Positions 1 to 9,628 of a stretch of 64,000 nucleotides of DNA are shown here, one piece after another. Position numbers and translations under genes: made by a program. The DNA comes from Knoxdaviesia capensis (lineage: Eukaryota > Ascomycota > Sordariomycetes > Microascales > Gondwanamycetaceae). The notes under the pieces are model-generated. The model had not been told where the DNA came from. It did no database searches and was given only the letters and a program-made list of their open reading frames with translations. The stretch lies in the NCBI GenBank assembly GCA_001510575.1, contig LNGK01000010.1:743825-807824 (forward strand), given 5' to 3'. Within the stretch, counting starts at the first letter, position 1; every line of letters begins with the position of its first letter.

Positions 1-1153
1 AAGGTCACCGGCGATCTCGGCCGCGTTCTCTTCATTGTATGGCCCCCTGAATACGGACGACCGTGACAGCGGCCACGAGCTAACACGGCTTCTCTGTGCA
101 GGAATACGACCTCCGCAACACGCAGTCGATCGAGGAGAGCGTGAGACACTCGGATATCGTGTACAACCTGGTTGGCCGCGACTACCCGACGAAGTGCGTT
201 CAGCCGCCTCGAAATCCCCTCTCCCCGTCCACGCAAGCTAACATGCCCGTAGGAACTTCTCGCTCGAGGACGTCCACGTCGAAGGCACCCAGCGTATCGT
301 CGACGCCGTGGCCAAGTACGACGTCGACCGCTACGTCCACGTGTCGTCGTACAACGCCGACCCCAACTCGGAATCGGCCTTCTTCGCCACCAAGGCCCGC
401 GGCGAGCAGGTTGCGCGCAGCGTGTACCCCGAGACCACGATTGTGCGGCCGGCGCCGATGTTCGGCTTCGAGGATCGACTCCTCCTGCGGCTCGCCAGCG
501 TGATGAACCTGTTCACGTCGAATAACATGCAGGAGCGGTACTGGCCCGTGCACGTACGTATCGCCCGATGAGGGCCGCAGCAACCTGACAGTCTCTCGCT
601 AACACCCCCTTCCTCTTCCCCCCCAAACAGTCGATCGATGTCGGCCAGGCCCTCGAGAAGATGCTGTACGACGACACCACGGCCGGCCAGACGTTCGAGC
701 TGTACGGCCCGAAGAACTACTCGACGGCCGAGATTGCGCAGCTGGTCGACCAGGAGATCTTCAAGCAGCGGCGGCACTTCAACGTGCCGCGCGCGGTGCT
801 GGAGCCGGTGGCCAAGCTGCTGAACCGCGTGCTGTGGTGGCCGGTGCTGTCGGCCGAGGACGTGCAGCGCGAGTTCATCGACCAGACCATCGACGAGACG
901 GCCAAGACCTTTAAGGACCTCGGCATGGAGCCGGGCGACATTTCCAACTACACCTACCACTACCTGGTAAGTCCTCTGCCATCATAAGTCCCCTGCCATC
1001 ATGGGTGATGTTTCTGTGAGAAGCCGAGTGGGCCGGTGCTAACCCCCTCTGCAGCAAGGATTCCGCAGCTCGGCCATGTACGACCTCCCGCCGGCGACCG
1101 AGAAGGAGCGGAGAGAAGAGAAGAAGTACCTGCACGTGCTGGACGACCAGTAA
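1..1153 (+). CDS. NADH:ubiquinone oxidoreductase 40 kDa subunit (NDUFA9/NUO-40 type), 5'-truncated
   Basis: Accessory subunit of mitochondrial complex I, an atypical short-chain dehydrogenase/reductase-like protein that binds a nucleotide and stabilises the junction of the matrix and membrane arms. The gene begins before the window. Exons read as 1-36, 102-193, 253-553, 631-966 and 1055-1153, giving 287 C-terminal residues (family total about 375). All four introns have GT..AG ends, most with a CTAAC-like branch motif. Recognisable family segments are VYNLVGRDYPTKNF, VHVEGTQRIVDAV, YVHVSSYNADPNS and a proline-containing IVRPAPMFGFEDR stretch. The frame stays open across every junction, which supports the splice choices. 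Identity is assigned from remembered family sequence; the missing N-terminus would hold the mitochondrial targeting peptide and the glycine-rich nucleotide loop. Confidence 0.93.
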
Positions 1154-1723
1154 ACTGCATGTATTTCCTTTCTTTTCGTCTCTTTCCCGCTTGACTCCCT
1201 CATCTTCTCCCCGGATTATATCTTCCTGTTTCCTCTGCTTTGCTTCCCTTTGTTCGTTAGTTTTTTTCCCTTCTTGAGAGAGAGTGGTCGTTGCGTGTCT
1301 GGGTGATGATGGCCTACCGTAGTCTTCCTGGGAAACTACCGGAGATCAAAAGCGTGCCTACTAGAACTGTTCTTGGGGACGAAGAAGACTGCTGCGTGTG
1401 TATGTATGTACATAATAAGAGAGAAGATAGAAATCCACGGTTCTTTTCCGTAAGACGACACCAGAAGTGCGATATTAATGTGGGGTAAGGGTTAGGGGTA
1501 CAATGGTTAGGGTTGCATGGGGTTACGTAGGGTTATAACCCCGGCTTTCCCGACTTTTTTCTGCCAGATTTATCCCACTATCGGTTTTTTCCTTTAAAGC
1601 TTCAGCAAACGAGCAACCCTTCAGTGTCTCGATATCTGCTGTCCTTCCTGCTTGTAGAGTCTCGCTCTTAATCCTCACACCAAGTTCTAGCAAGACCAAA
1701 CCGGAAGAAAGCCCAACAAAAAT
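1154..1723. promoter_or_regulatory. Intergenic region with degenerate telomere-like motifs upstream of EFM5
   Basis: 570 bp between the complex I gene and EFM5. At 1482-1540 there is a cluster of GGGTTAGGGG, GGTTAGGGTT and TAGGGTTATAACCCC-type motifs, that is, interrupted TTAGGG units. No further gene is seen. It must hold the 3' UTR of the first gene and the promoter of the second. Confidence 0.6.
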
Positions 1724-2918
1724 ATGTCAACAAGTGACGACGACGAGCCCATGTAAGGTTTCTTCCTGGCCCGAACCCCTCCCCCACCTTGCACCAAGAG
1801 CATGCACCGGGATGAAGCAGCAGCACGGACCCAGCTAACACGCGCAAAAATGCATCTTCGTGGACAAAGGCTCTCCTCGCACGCGCTGGCCGCCCTCGCC
1901 GAGTTCCGCGCGGAGAAGGACGCGCGCGAGGCGCAGTTCGCGAAGTTGCAGGCGGCGGCGCACGACGCGCATGAGAAGAGCAGCGCGGCGGCCGGGGCCG
2001 GCAGTGGGGTCCCGGGCGCCGCGGTGACGATGGAGGCGTTCGGAGAGGACTGGAACGAGTCGCAGTTCTGGGTACGCCGTCTCCCTCTCTCTCTCCCTTG
2101 CCCCCCCTTCACCTCCTTCAATTCATCTTGCGTCCCCTCGCGTTCCGGGAGCCCGAGAGTCCAGCCGGCAGACTAACAAACAGCCCCCACGACCCGGCAG
2201 TACTCGGACGACACCGCCCGCCGCATCGGCCGCGCGCTCCTGGCCGACACGACGGCGGCCGACACCGTCGTGGTGGTGTCCGCGCCGAGCGTGTTCGTGG
2301 CGCTGCTGAACATGCTCCGCACGGCGCCGCCGCCGGGCGGCCCGCCGCGCCTGGTGCTCCTGGAGCACGACCGCCGGTTCGCGGTGTTCGCGGAGTTTGT
2401 GTACTATGATTTCCAGAAGCCGCTGGAGTTGCCGGGTGCGTTGGCCTTGTGTTTCTCTTCGAGAATGGTTGTGTGTGTGTGCCGTGTGTGTCGTGTATGG
2501 TGGGACGGCGTGCTAACGGTGTATATGCAGCCTCGTTGAAAGCGTGTGCGTCGCGGATTGTGTGCGACCCGCCGTTCCTCAGCGAAGACTGCCAGACGAA
2601 GTGTAAGGCCGCCCCTTCCCCCCCCCTTCCCTCTTCCGTTCCCTCTCCTCCGGTATGCTCTCTGTGCTTCCGTGCTAACCAGGAGTCCGTGGTCTCCCAA
2701 CAGCCGCCCTCACAGTCCGCTGGCTCTCCAAGCCCTCGCCCACATCGCCGCCGCGAGTGGTCCTCTGCACCGGCGAGCGCATGGAAAGCCTCGCGCTGCG
2801 CCTGTACCGCGGCCTCGGGCTGCGCACCACGTCGTTCGAGCTGGTGCACGCGCACGGGCTGAGCAACGAGTTCCTGTGCTATGCGAGCTTCGAGGGGCCG
2901 GAGTGGACGTGGCGGTAG
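1724..2918 (+). CDS. EFM5: Protein-lysine N-methyltransferase EFM5 (N6-MTase-like; EEF1AKMT1 family)
   Basis: S-adenosylmethionine-dependent methyltransferase; family members methylate a lysine of translation elongation factor eEF1A (Lys79 in yeast). Five exons: 1724-1752, 1870-2071, 2201-2435, 2531-2602 and 2704-2918, encoding 250 residues, close to the family length of 215-250. Family marks are the N-terminal helical segment rich in Ala/Glu/Lys, the WNESQFWYSDDTA motif, a hydrophobic beta-strand followed by VFVALL, LLEHDRRF, and the CDPPFLSEDC segment, where DPPF is the catalytic motif shared with N6-adenine methyltransferases (the reason for older 'N6AMT2' names). A polyadenylation-like AAATAAAG lies about 80 bp after the stop. 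The start is the first ATG in frame; the first exon codes only nine residues plus two bases, so it is the least certain part. Confidence 0.9.
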
Positions 2919-3219
2919 CCGGTTTCTTCGGGTTCGGAGTTGGCTTCGGTCCGGGTCGGATCCGGGGTTTTCGGTTTCGGTTTCGGGCACGGGGGGGAAA
3001 TAAAGGTTTGGGTGGCCCGGGAGGTGTTGGATGTGGGGTTCGGGGAGAGTCTTGACTGTCAGCCAAGAATGGAGGGAGGAGAAAGACCCGCGCCGGGTGG
3101 AGATGCCCGGCGTCTACGGCGTTCAAAACAGACACACACGGACCTTGACGGACCGCAGCGGTGACACAAACCCAAATACAAAGGTTAAGAACACGCAGTA
3201 GCACCCCAAGCAGTGAAGA

Positions 3220-3260
<41 letters not shown>

Positions 3261-3336
3261 ACGTCCATTAATACAGGTCTTCCTCTGACGTACCGCAAGA
3301 ACTCAATGGCACCAGCACTCAGAGCGAAGACGAAAA

Positions 3337-3379
<43 letters not shown>

Positions 3380-3538
3380 GTACAAGAACACCACCCAGAA
3401 CAAAACAAGTCCCACCCACCCGACCCCCGACCGAAACGCCGTACCCATACCAAAACAAAACAAAAAGAATCCCCCCCCCAACGACCTCTCGACCCCGAAC
3501 AATCAACCCCGACAGCAACAGTTCCCGCCCCCCCACGC
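2919..3538. repeat. Convergent intergenic region with two long (CA)n tracts
   Basis: 620 bp separating the 3' ends of EFM5 (+) and UBP8 (-). It contains two pure CA-dinucleotide tracts, 3222-3255 and 3339-3378, separated by about 80 bp, followed by a C-rich stretch. No coding potential beyond low-complexity His-Thr reading frames produced by the repeats. Confidence 0.85.
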
Positions 3539-5308
3539 TCACGGCAAGTACCGCACGTTGTAGAACAGCAGGTAGGCCTGCGACCCGAGCACCTCGGCCT
3601 TGGAGGCGACCGACACCTTGTGGTCGTTGAACTTGAACCACTGGTCGCCGACGCGCGAGAACACGAGGTAGTGGCCCGTCTCCAGGTCGCCCGAGTGCAC
3701 CACCACGCTGATCAGGTCGTACGTGCACGACCGGTTGAACTGCCGGTTCGCGCGCGCCTCCTTGCTGCGGCCGCGCGACGTGTACGGGAGCATGTTGAGC
3801 TCCAGCGGGAACTGCACCATCGTGTTGATCTTCGAGGCCGAGCGGTCGTTCCGACCCTGCTTGAACTCGAAGCGCTGGGGAGAGGGAAGAGGTGTTGGGT
3901 TAGTACGGAGCAGGACACAGGCGTAACAGAAGACGAGACAAGAAAGAGAGAGAGAGAGAGAGAGAGAGCTCACCTTCAGCTGGATGGCCAGCGTGTTCGG
4001 CAGACGCTTGATGCTCGTCTGCCGACGAGCGCTCTGCACCGACTTGCAATCCTGGCACCGGTACTCACACTTGTCGGAGCGGATATACTCGGCATCGAGG
4101 CAGTCCTGCAGCGTGGTGGTGGCCACGGGGGCGGCGCCGCGCCGGTCGCCGCCGTTGGCCGCGGCCGCGGCCAGCGCGCGCTTCTTCTTCGACGGCAGGC
4201 TCTCCAGGCTCAGCGACAGGTCGAGGAACGACTGCACCGACGCCGTCACGCCGCCGCACTTCTGGCACGTGGTGGTGCTCTGCATCTTGCCGTAGAAGAT
4301 CTGGTGGATGATGCAGTTGCACGAGTGCTCGCGCCCCGTCTCCGGCCGCGACCCGTCGCCGTTGCGCTCGTGCAGCTCCTCGGCCAGGAACTGGAAGAAC
4401 TCGTGCGCGTCCTGCTCCTTCGTCGTCACCAGGTTCGTGAACGCCTTCTTGTCGGAGATCCAGAACCCGGACAGCACGTTCGACGGCGTGTAGCCGTTGG
4501 TGCTCTCGGCCGCGAAGAACTCCTGGTAGATGTCGTCCATGGCGCAGCTCAGGCAGTGGTCGATGGTGCAGTTGGCGTGGCGGTCGCTGAGGTAGAAGTT
4601 GCGCAGAATCGGGTTGTGGATGAAGCTCTGCAGCACGACATTCTGGTAGCACGTGGCGCCGGCGTTGTACAGGCCGCGCAGGCCGTTGGCGCGGCAGGGC
4701 ACGGGGGTGGTGTTGGCCAACACAAAGCGCGCCTCGTCGCGGGCCACGTCGTCGGAGATCTCCTCGGCCTTGCGCTTGCGGGTCGAGAACGAGCCGGTGC
4801 CCATCTTGGTCAGCCGCAGCTCCTCCAGGGTGGGATCGTACACGAAGTCGTCGCACATGTGGCAGTACAGGTTGCCGTTGCGCGAGTCGACGTAGAAGCG
4901 GTGGGCACGCTTGGAGCCATGCTGGGAAATGCCGTCTTCGGTGACGATCTCGGGGCACTGCAGGCAGAGGTAGTTGGGAGTGATCGACGTGGCCACCTGG
5001 CCAGCGGCGGCTTTGACGGTCTGCGGGACGGTGGCGGTGGCGTCGTCGAGGATGCGGCGGAGGATGGACTTGTAGTTGTTGATGCACATGTTGAGGGACT
5101 CTTGGCCCTGGGTGAGAATTCTCTGGACATGTTCTGCAAGAAAGCAAACGGAGGGGGGTCCTGGTTAGTTATGACGGCTTCAACTGGGTGGACACACAGC
5201 CGGAGACGTCGTCAACATACCACAGCCAAACTGAGGGAGGCCCGACGGTGAAGTGATGACCTTGGCGTTCTTGGACGGCGAAGCCGCAGAGGCAGCTTTG
5301 GAAGTCAT
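3539..5308 (-). CDS. UBP8: SAGA complex ubiquitin-specific protease Ubp8 (USP22 family)
   Basis: Cysteine deubiquitinase of the SAGA coactivator that removes ubiquitin from histone H2B. Exons on the minus strand: 5221-5308, 3974-5133 and 3539-3874, giving 527 residues. Residues about 28-130 form the N-terminal UBP-type zinc finger (CLQC, HxxxH-type spacing, CHMC). The C19 peptidase core begins at GLYNAGATCYQN with catalytic Cys about 191; DAHEFFQFLAEELHE and the zinc ribbon CQKCGG follow; the catalytic His lies in TGHYLVFSRV and the Asn/Asp partner in FNDHKVS near the C-terminus. The second intron (3875-3973) carries a (GA)n tract next to its donor. Start chosen because MTSKAASAASPSK reads through a good splice junction into the conserved CEHVQRIL segment. 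Length and domain order match the family; no key residue is missing. Confidence 0.93.
3945..3968. repeat. (GA)n microsatellite inside UBP8 intron 2
   Basis: Pure AG dinucleotide tract on the plus strand, ending four bases from the UBP8 donor site (GTGAGC on the minus strand). On the transcript it is a CU-repeat right after the 5' splice site. Confidence 0.9.
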
Positions 5309-6968
5309 GGTGACTTGGCGAAGAACAGTTGGCGAGTGGGCGTGTGAGAGAGTGAAAGAGAGTGTGCAAAAGAGAGAGTCTGAGGGACGGCAGAAAGAGA
5401 GAAGAAGAAGACAGGAAGAGAAAACGACGACGAGGAGTAGCCGTTAGGGTTACTGGATCGCAGGTCACGAGATGGTGGCGAAGTCAGGAGAGTTTGGGCG
5501 ACGTGTTGATCGTTGATCTTGAGACGGCGAGAAGACGCAAGTCGGTCAACTTGGGAAGTGTCAACAGTCGCAGTCAACAGAGAAAGCGTGCTCAGAAACT
5601 GAGGTGTTGTTGTTGATGTCGGTCTTGAGGAAAACAGTGTCGCCGCCGCAACAATGCGCCGTTCAGCCACTCAAGAGCAAAGCTGTCGTTCGGTGGACAG
5701 TGCAGTATCGGATGCGGCAAAGACAGCTTTGAAATGCGGGAGACGAGAACCGAAGGAACCCGGAGTTATGAGCCGGCCGAGAATGGAAGAGAGTCGAGAG
5801 AGAGTGTGTGACGAACGGGTCGAGATCACACAAAAGCCGCCCGGAGAGTCGGACAGTCGAAGATCGGCCGATGCACGGGGTGAATAGCTGAAGCGGCGAG
5901 GCTTGATTCAACGAACCCAAAGGAAAAAAGAGGATCGCAGGTTAAACGACTCGGAAGGTTCAAGGTCGTCGAGAAGTGACACAACGAGAAAAGGGGGCGA
6001 ACAGCAGGGTGAGAAGACAATCCAAATGTGCAAAGAAGCTGGAGAGAAAAGAAGAAGAAGAAGAGGAATGTAACGGTCTCACTATCTGGAGAAAAAGGTA
6101 ATCGAGGGAAGAAAAAGAAAGAAAGCAAAACAGCAGAGCAGGAAATGGGCTGGAGGGAAAAGGGAAGAAAAGAAAACACACAGGATAAGATAGAATCAGA
6201 AATTGGCCGCAGATCACGTCCAATTCACAGCAGCGTTTTGCGTGCTGTGATTGGCTATAATTCGGCCAGGCGACTTTTCGGCGCGGTCATTGGCTGAAAA
6301 ATCGGGCGCGATACGGGCTGGTGATGTTAGGGTTGGCGATAACACGATCAGCGGGGATGGTGATGGTGATGGTATATCACTCTGGTAAATAAACAGAAAA
6401 GCACTTGGAGGGAAGAACTGTGATGCTCTTTACTGAGAGCTTGGGGTTTTAGACTGCAAAACAAATACCGGTGTCCGGGGCTTCTGTCTGTGGTGTCAAG
6501 TGAAGAGGTATATCTTCCAGCACATATGCAAAGACGAAAAGCTTGCATACGAGGCAGCATCAACTTGGCTGCGATGAGAAGAGCCTCAAGCCAAGGGCTT
6601 TCAGTTTGACTATCTACTCCTCCCCAGCTAACTACTTGGCCGTGCTCATCGGATATCACATCCACCACTCACCTCCAAGTTCCGAGTCTCGCAGCGCCAC
6701 CAACCCTAACCCTAACCCTCTCCATCTGCCATCGCCCCCACATTCTCCCGGCCCGAGGTTTGACGGCGTCACTGTAACATCGGGACATCTCTTCTGCCCT
6801 TCCGAATTTGTAATCGCATTTTGGATTTTGATTTCGATATCACCGCACTATTCCTCCCGCCGTTTGCCTTGAGTCTGTGTATACTTCAACTCCCCCTTTC
6901 GCCTGCACCTTGTCCTCCTGTTCGTTCCCCTCTCCATCCACCAAACCAGAGCTTAGCTTCCCCCCCCC
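5309..6968. promoter_or_regulatory. Divergent promoter region UBP8 / LACTB2-like, with CCAAT boxes and telomere-like motifs
   Basis: 1.66 kb between two divergently transcribed genes. Two identical ATTGGCT (inverted CCAAT) motifs at 6250-6256 and 6289-6295, 39 bp apart, are candidate sites for the HAP/CBF complex. TTAGGGTT occurs at 5444-5451 and 6327-6334, and a triple CCCTAA-type run lies at 6702-6719, about 250 bp before the LACTB2-like start. Purine-rich on the UBP8 side. No gene recognised. Confidence 0.6.
6702..6719. promoter_or_regulatory. Telobox cluster (AACCCTAACCCTAACCCT)
   Basis: Almost three uninterrupted CCCTAA units, the longest perfect telomere-like run in the window, 250 bp upstream of the LACTB2-like ATG. 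Known: such motifs can bind Tbf1/TRF-like factors in fungi and plants. Inferred: promoter element. Confidence 0.55.
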
Positions 6969-7787
6969 ATGTCCGCCGTCCCGCTCCCCGCGCTGCCGGA
7001 GGTCACCCGCCTCTCGGAGCGCTGCATCCGCATCCTCGGCGGCAACCCGGGCAAGTTCACCCTGCAGGGCACCAACACCTACCTGCTCGGCACCGGCGCC
7101 TCCCGCATCCTCATCGACACCGGCGACGGCACGCCGTCGTGGACCGCCGCGCTGCGCACCGTCCTCGCCGCCGAGCGCGCGGCCGTGTCCACCGTGCTGG
7201 TCACCCACTGGCACCACGACCACGTCGGCGGCCTGCCCGACCTGGCGCTGCTGTGCCCCGCCGCCGCCGTGCACCACCACCGCGCGCCCGGCCGCCAGCC
7301 GATCGCCGACGGCGCCGAGTTCGCCGTCCCGGGCGCGACGCTGGTGGCCCTGCACACGCCCGGCCACACCGCCGACCACGTGGCGTTCCGCCTGCGCGAG
7401 GACGGCGTGACCTTCACCGGCGACGCCGTGCTGGGCCACGGCACCGCCGTGTTCGACGACCTGGCCGCCTACATCGCGTCGCTGCACCGCCTGCGCGCCG
7501 CGGCCGGCGCCGGCGCGCTGTACCCCGGCCACGGCGCCGTGGTCGCCGACGGCCGCGCCCGCGTCGACGAGTATCTCGCCCACCGCGCCCAGCGCGAGGC
7601 GCAGGTCCTGCAGGTGCTGGAGCGCGCGCGCGCGGTGTCGGTGGCCGACGTTGTGCGCGAGATCTACAGCGGCGTGCCGGCGGCGCTGCATGCGGCGGCG
7701 GCCGGCGGCGTGGTGCAGGTTCTGCAGAAGCTGGAGGCCGAGGGCCGCGTCGTGCGGGATGGGAGTCCGGATCGGTGGCGGTTGTAG
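6969..7787 (+). CDS. LACTB2-like metallo-beta-lactamase fold hydrolase
   Basis: Single-exon gene for 272 residues, the usual length for the LACTB2 group (human LACTB2 is a mitochondrial endoribonuclease; fungal relatives also include thioesterases of polyketide pathways). The metal-binding THWHHDHVGG motif (HxHxDH) is at about residues 79-88, a second histidine lies in HTPGHTADH, the conserved Asp in FTGDAVLGHG and the last His in LYPGHGAVV. A C-terminal winged-helix-like tail follows (about 215-272), typical for this subgroup. N-terminal LGGNPGKFTLQGTNTYLLG matches the family. No targeting peptide is obvious. It stands alone, not beside a polyketide synthase, so a housekeeping nuclease/hydrolase role is more likely than a secondary-metabolite one. 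Very GC-rich codon use, as in its neighbours. Confidence 0.9.
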   Translation: MSAVPLPALPEVTRLSERCIRILGGNPGKFTLQGTNTYLLGTGASRILIDTGDGTPSWTAALRTVLAAERAAVSTVLVTHWHHDHVGGLPDLALLCPAAAVHHHRAPGRQPIADGAEFAVPGATLVALHTPGHTADHVAFRLREDGVTFTGDAVLGHGTAVFDDLAAYIASLHRLRAAAGAGALYPGHGAVVADGRARVDEYLAHRAQREAQVLQVLERARAVSVADVVREIYSGVPAALHAAAAGGVVQVLQKLEAEGRVVRDGSPDRWRL

Positions 7788-9604
7788 GTGGTTTGCATGT
7801 CGTTTCTACAGTCTCATAGTACTTGTTGTTGTTGGTTAGTAGTCATTCTCAGCGCTTGGTTCCAGCTCCGCCGGCATTTTCTGTGTGACGCTCGGGTTTC
7901 TGTCTTGATATATGTCGTACCTCGTATCTCGGGAATCTCACCACAGTCAGAGTGTCTACACCCGAAAACAGTCGAGTGCCATGTCTCTGTATTGTATTTC
8001 CACCAACGCAGTTCCTGCTCTGGTGTGTGTTGGAGTTGCAACTTGCGACATCTGTGCGGGTTAAACCCGAAGCACAAATTTACAGTCTTGTGCTGTGCTG
8101 ACTTCTGACGGAAGGAACCGCCCTCTAGCTCCTTCCACTGTGCAATATGACCGCCGGCAGCCAACTCTACCATAAGGAAGGAGCAACCGTTGAGATGCGG
8201 CAGTGTCAGCTTCCAGAATACCCATGGAAACTGCTTATTTCCATTCAGGAAGGAGGTGCGCACCTTCCCGAGAAGAGAACAAACTACATCATCGTCATCT
8301 AACTAACACACAGTTCCTTCACAAACACAAACCGGGCGAGGTCTCACATTCCCGGCCAGCCCAGATATCGTCCCAATCTCTGCTCCCCTCCGGCGCATTC
8401 TCGTCTCACTTCGGAGGCGACTTCGGCCGTGATTGACCACTCCGGCCATCGACACGCAAGCCTCTCTCCCCCTATCTCCAGCCGCCAAGGGCCTTCGTCT
8501 CCAGTGCGCTCGCTTGGACAGACGTCGTCACCCAAGCCAATGCTGCTCGAAATATGTAAGACCGCGCGTCCCGGACCGACCACCGTAGGCCATCGACCGT
8601 CCAATCGCATCGCATCGGGCTGCCCGCCACGTAATCTTACGGAACCGCAGCCACGAGCGAGGGTTTCCCTTCTCCGAGTTCCGCGATCTGCGGTTCCCCA
8701 GGCGGACGGGGCGGGTTGGGGGTCGCGTCAGAGGAAGTCCGACGCATCCCAAGCGTGAAAAGGGGCGGCTGCGAAACCCGCACCTCGACCGGACTTGGCG
8801 TTGTTCTGCGCATAGTGGCAAAAAGAAGAAGAAGACGAAGACCCAAGCTGTCAAAATAAGGTTGTTCGATATGTTCCTTCTGTTCCCAAACGCCCCCCGG
8901 AGTTTCTGCGTCGATGGACTTGGTATTCCGCCAGCGGCATTCGCTGCTGCGTCGATTTGTCGTGGCTGTGGCCATGCGCATGCGCAGCCGCCGCGCGTTT
9001 ACTCTGCCCAGTGCTTTGGAAGGGAGGGGCGGCGGCGCGCACCAAGCACGACACCAGCCGATTGGGTTTAAGCATACCCTAGGACTGTTTGATTTTTGAG
9101 AAACCGGCCAAAAGGGACTACAGCGCAGTGGATCAGAGCATGCACGTTTGTATATATGCGCACACGAGGGCATCCCTAGGCCCTTCACATGCCTGAATCG
9201 CCCTGGGGGCGGGATTGCGGTGGCTAAAGCCCACAACAATCCGACGACATCTCTCGTCGAGACACTGCGAGCCTGGCCATCGACTCTGCACACATGCGTC
9301 TAAGAGGAAAATTTGCATCACGAACGGGAAGCCGGCATGAGTTGGATATATCACCATGATAATTTCAGACACAGCCCAGCACACAAAGAGACATGAAATC
9401 CCCAGCGGGATCTTGGCATATACGCGACTAACAAGATCAGCCAGCCGTAAACCTAGGTCTGCGTGGGTGGTTCAATCTTAGTATTGCGGCGTATGCACCT
9501 TTGTGTCGTGTCCCCGTTCTGTAGTCGTCGACATTCACAAAGTTTAGCTGTCTGGAGGGGGTGTCCGGAACAGCCCCGGCAGCCCGCTAGGTCCCGGTCC
9601 GGGC

Positions 9605-9628
9605 TAATCCCGGGCATCTCCGGGATTA
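9605..9628. repeat. Short perfect inverted repeat
   Basis: TAATCCCGG, six-base spacer, CCGGGATTA: nine-base arms, perfectly complementary. Sits in an otherwise GC-rich stretch (9560-9645) of CCGG-containing words. Confidence 0.7.

Noticed and set aside
1482..1540. Telomere-like cluster as evidence of a true chromosome end or internal fusion
   Set aside because: Units are few, degenerate and flanked by normal genes on both sides; similar words are spread through the whole window.
3222..3378. CA tracts as CRISPR-like or coding repeats
   Set aside because: Simple dinucleotide microsatellites without spacers; their reading frames are just His-Thr or Cys-Val polymers.
3620..5251. Plus-strand open frame of 543 codons across UBP8
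   Set aside because: Antisense shadow of UBP8; rich in Val/Ala/Arg/His as expected from reverse-read GC-rich codons and without domain resemblance.
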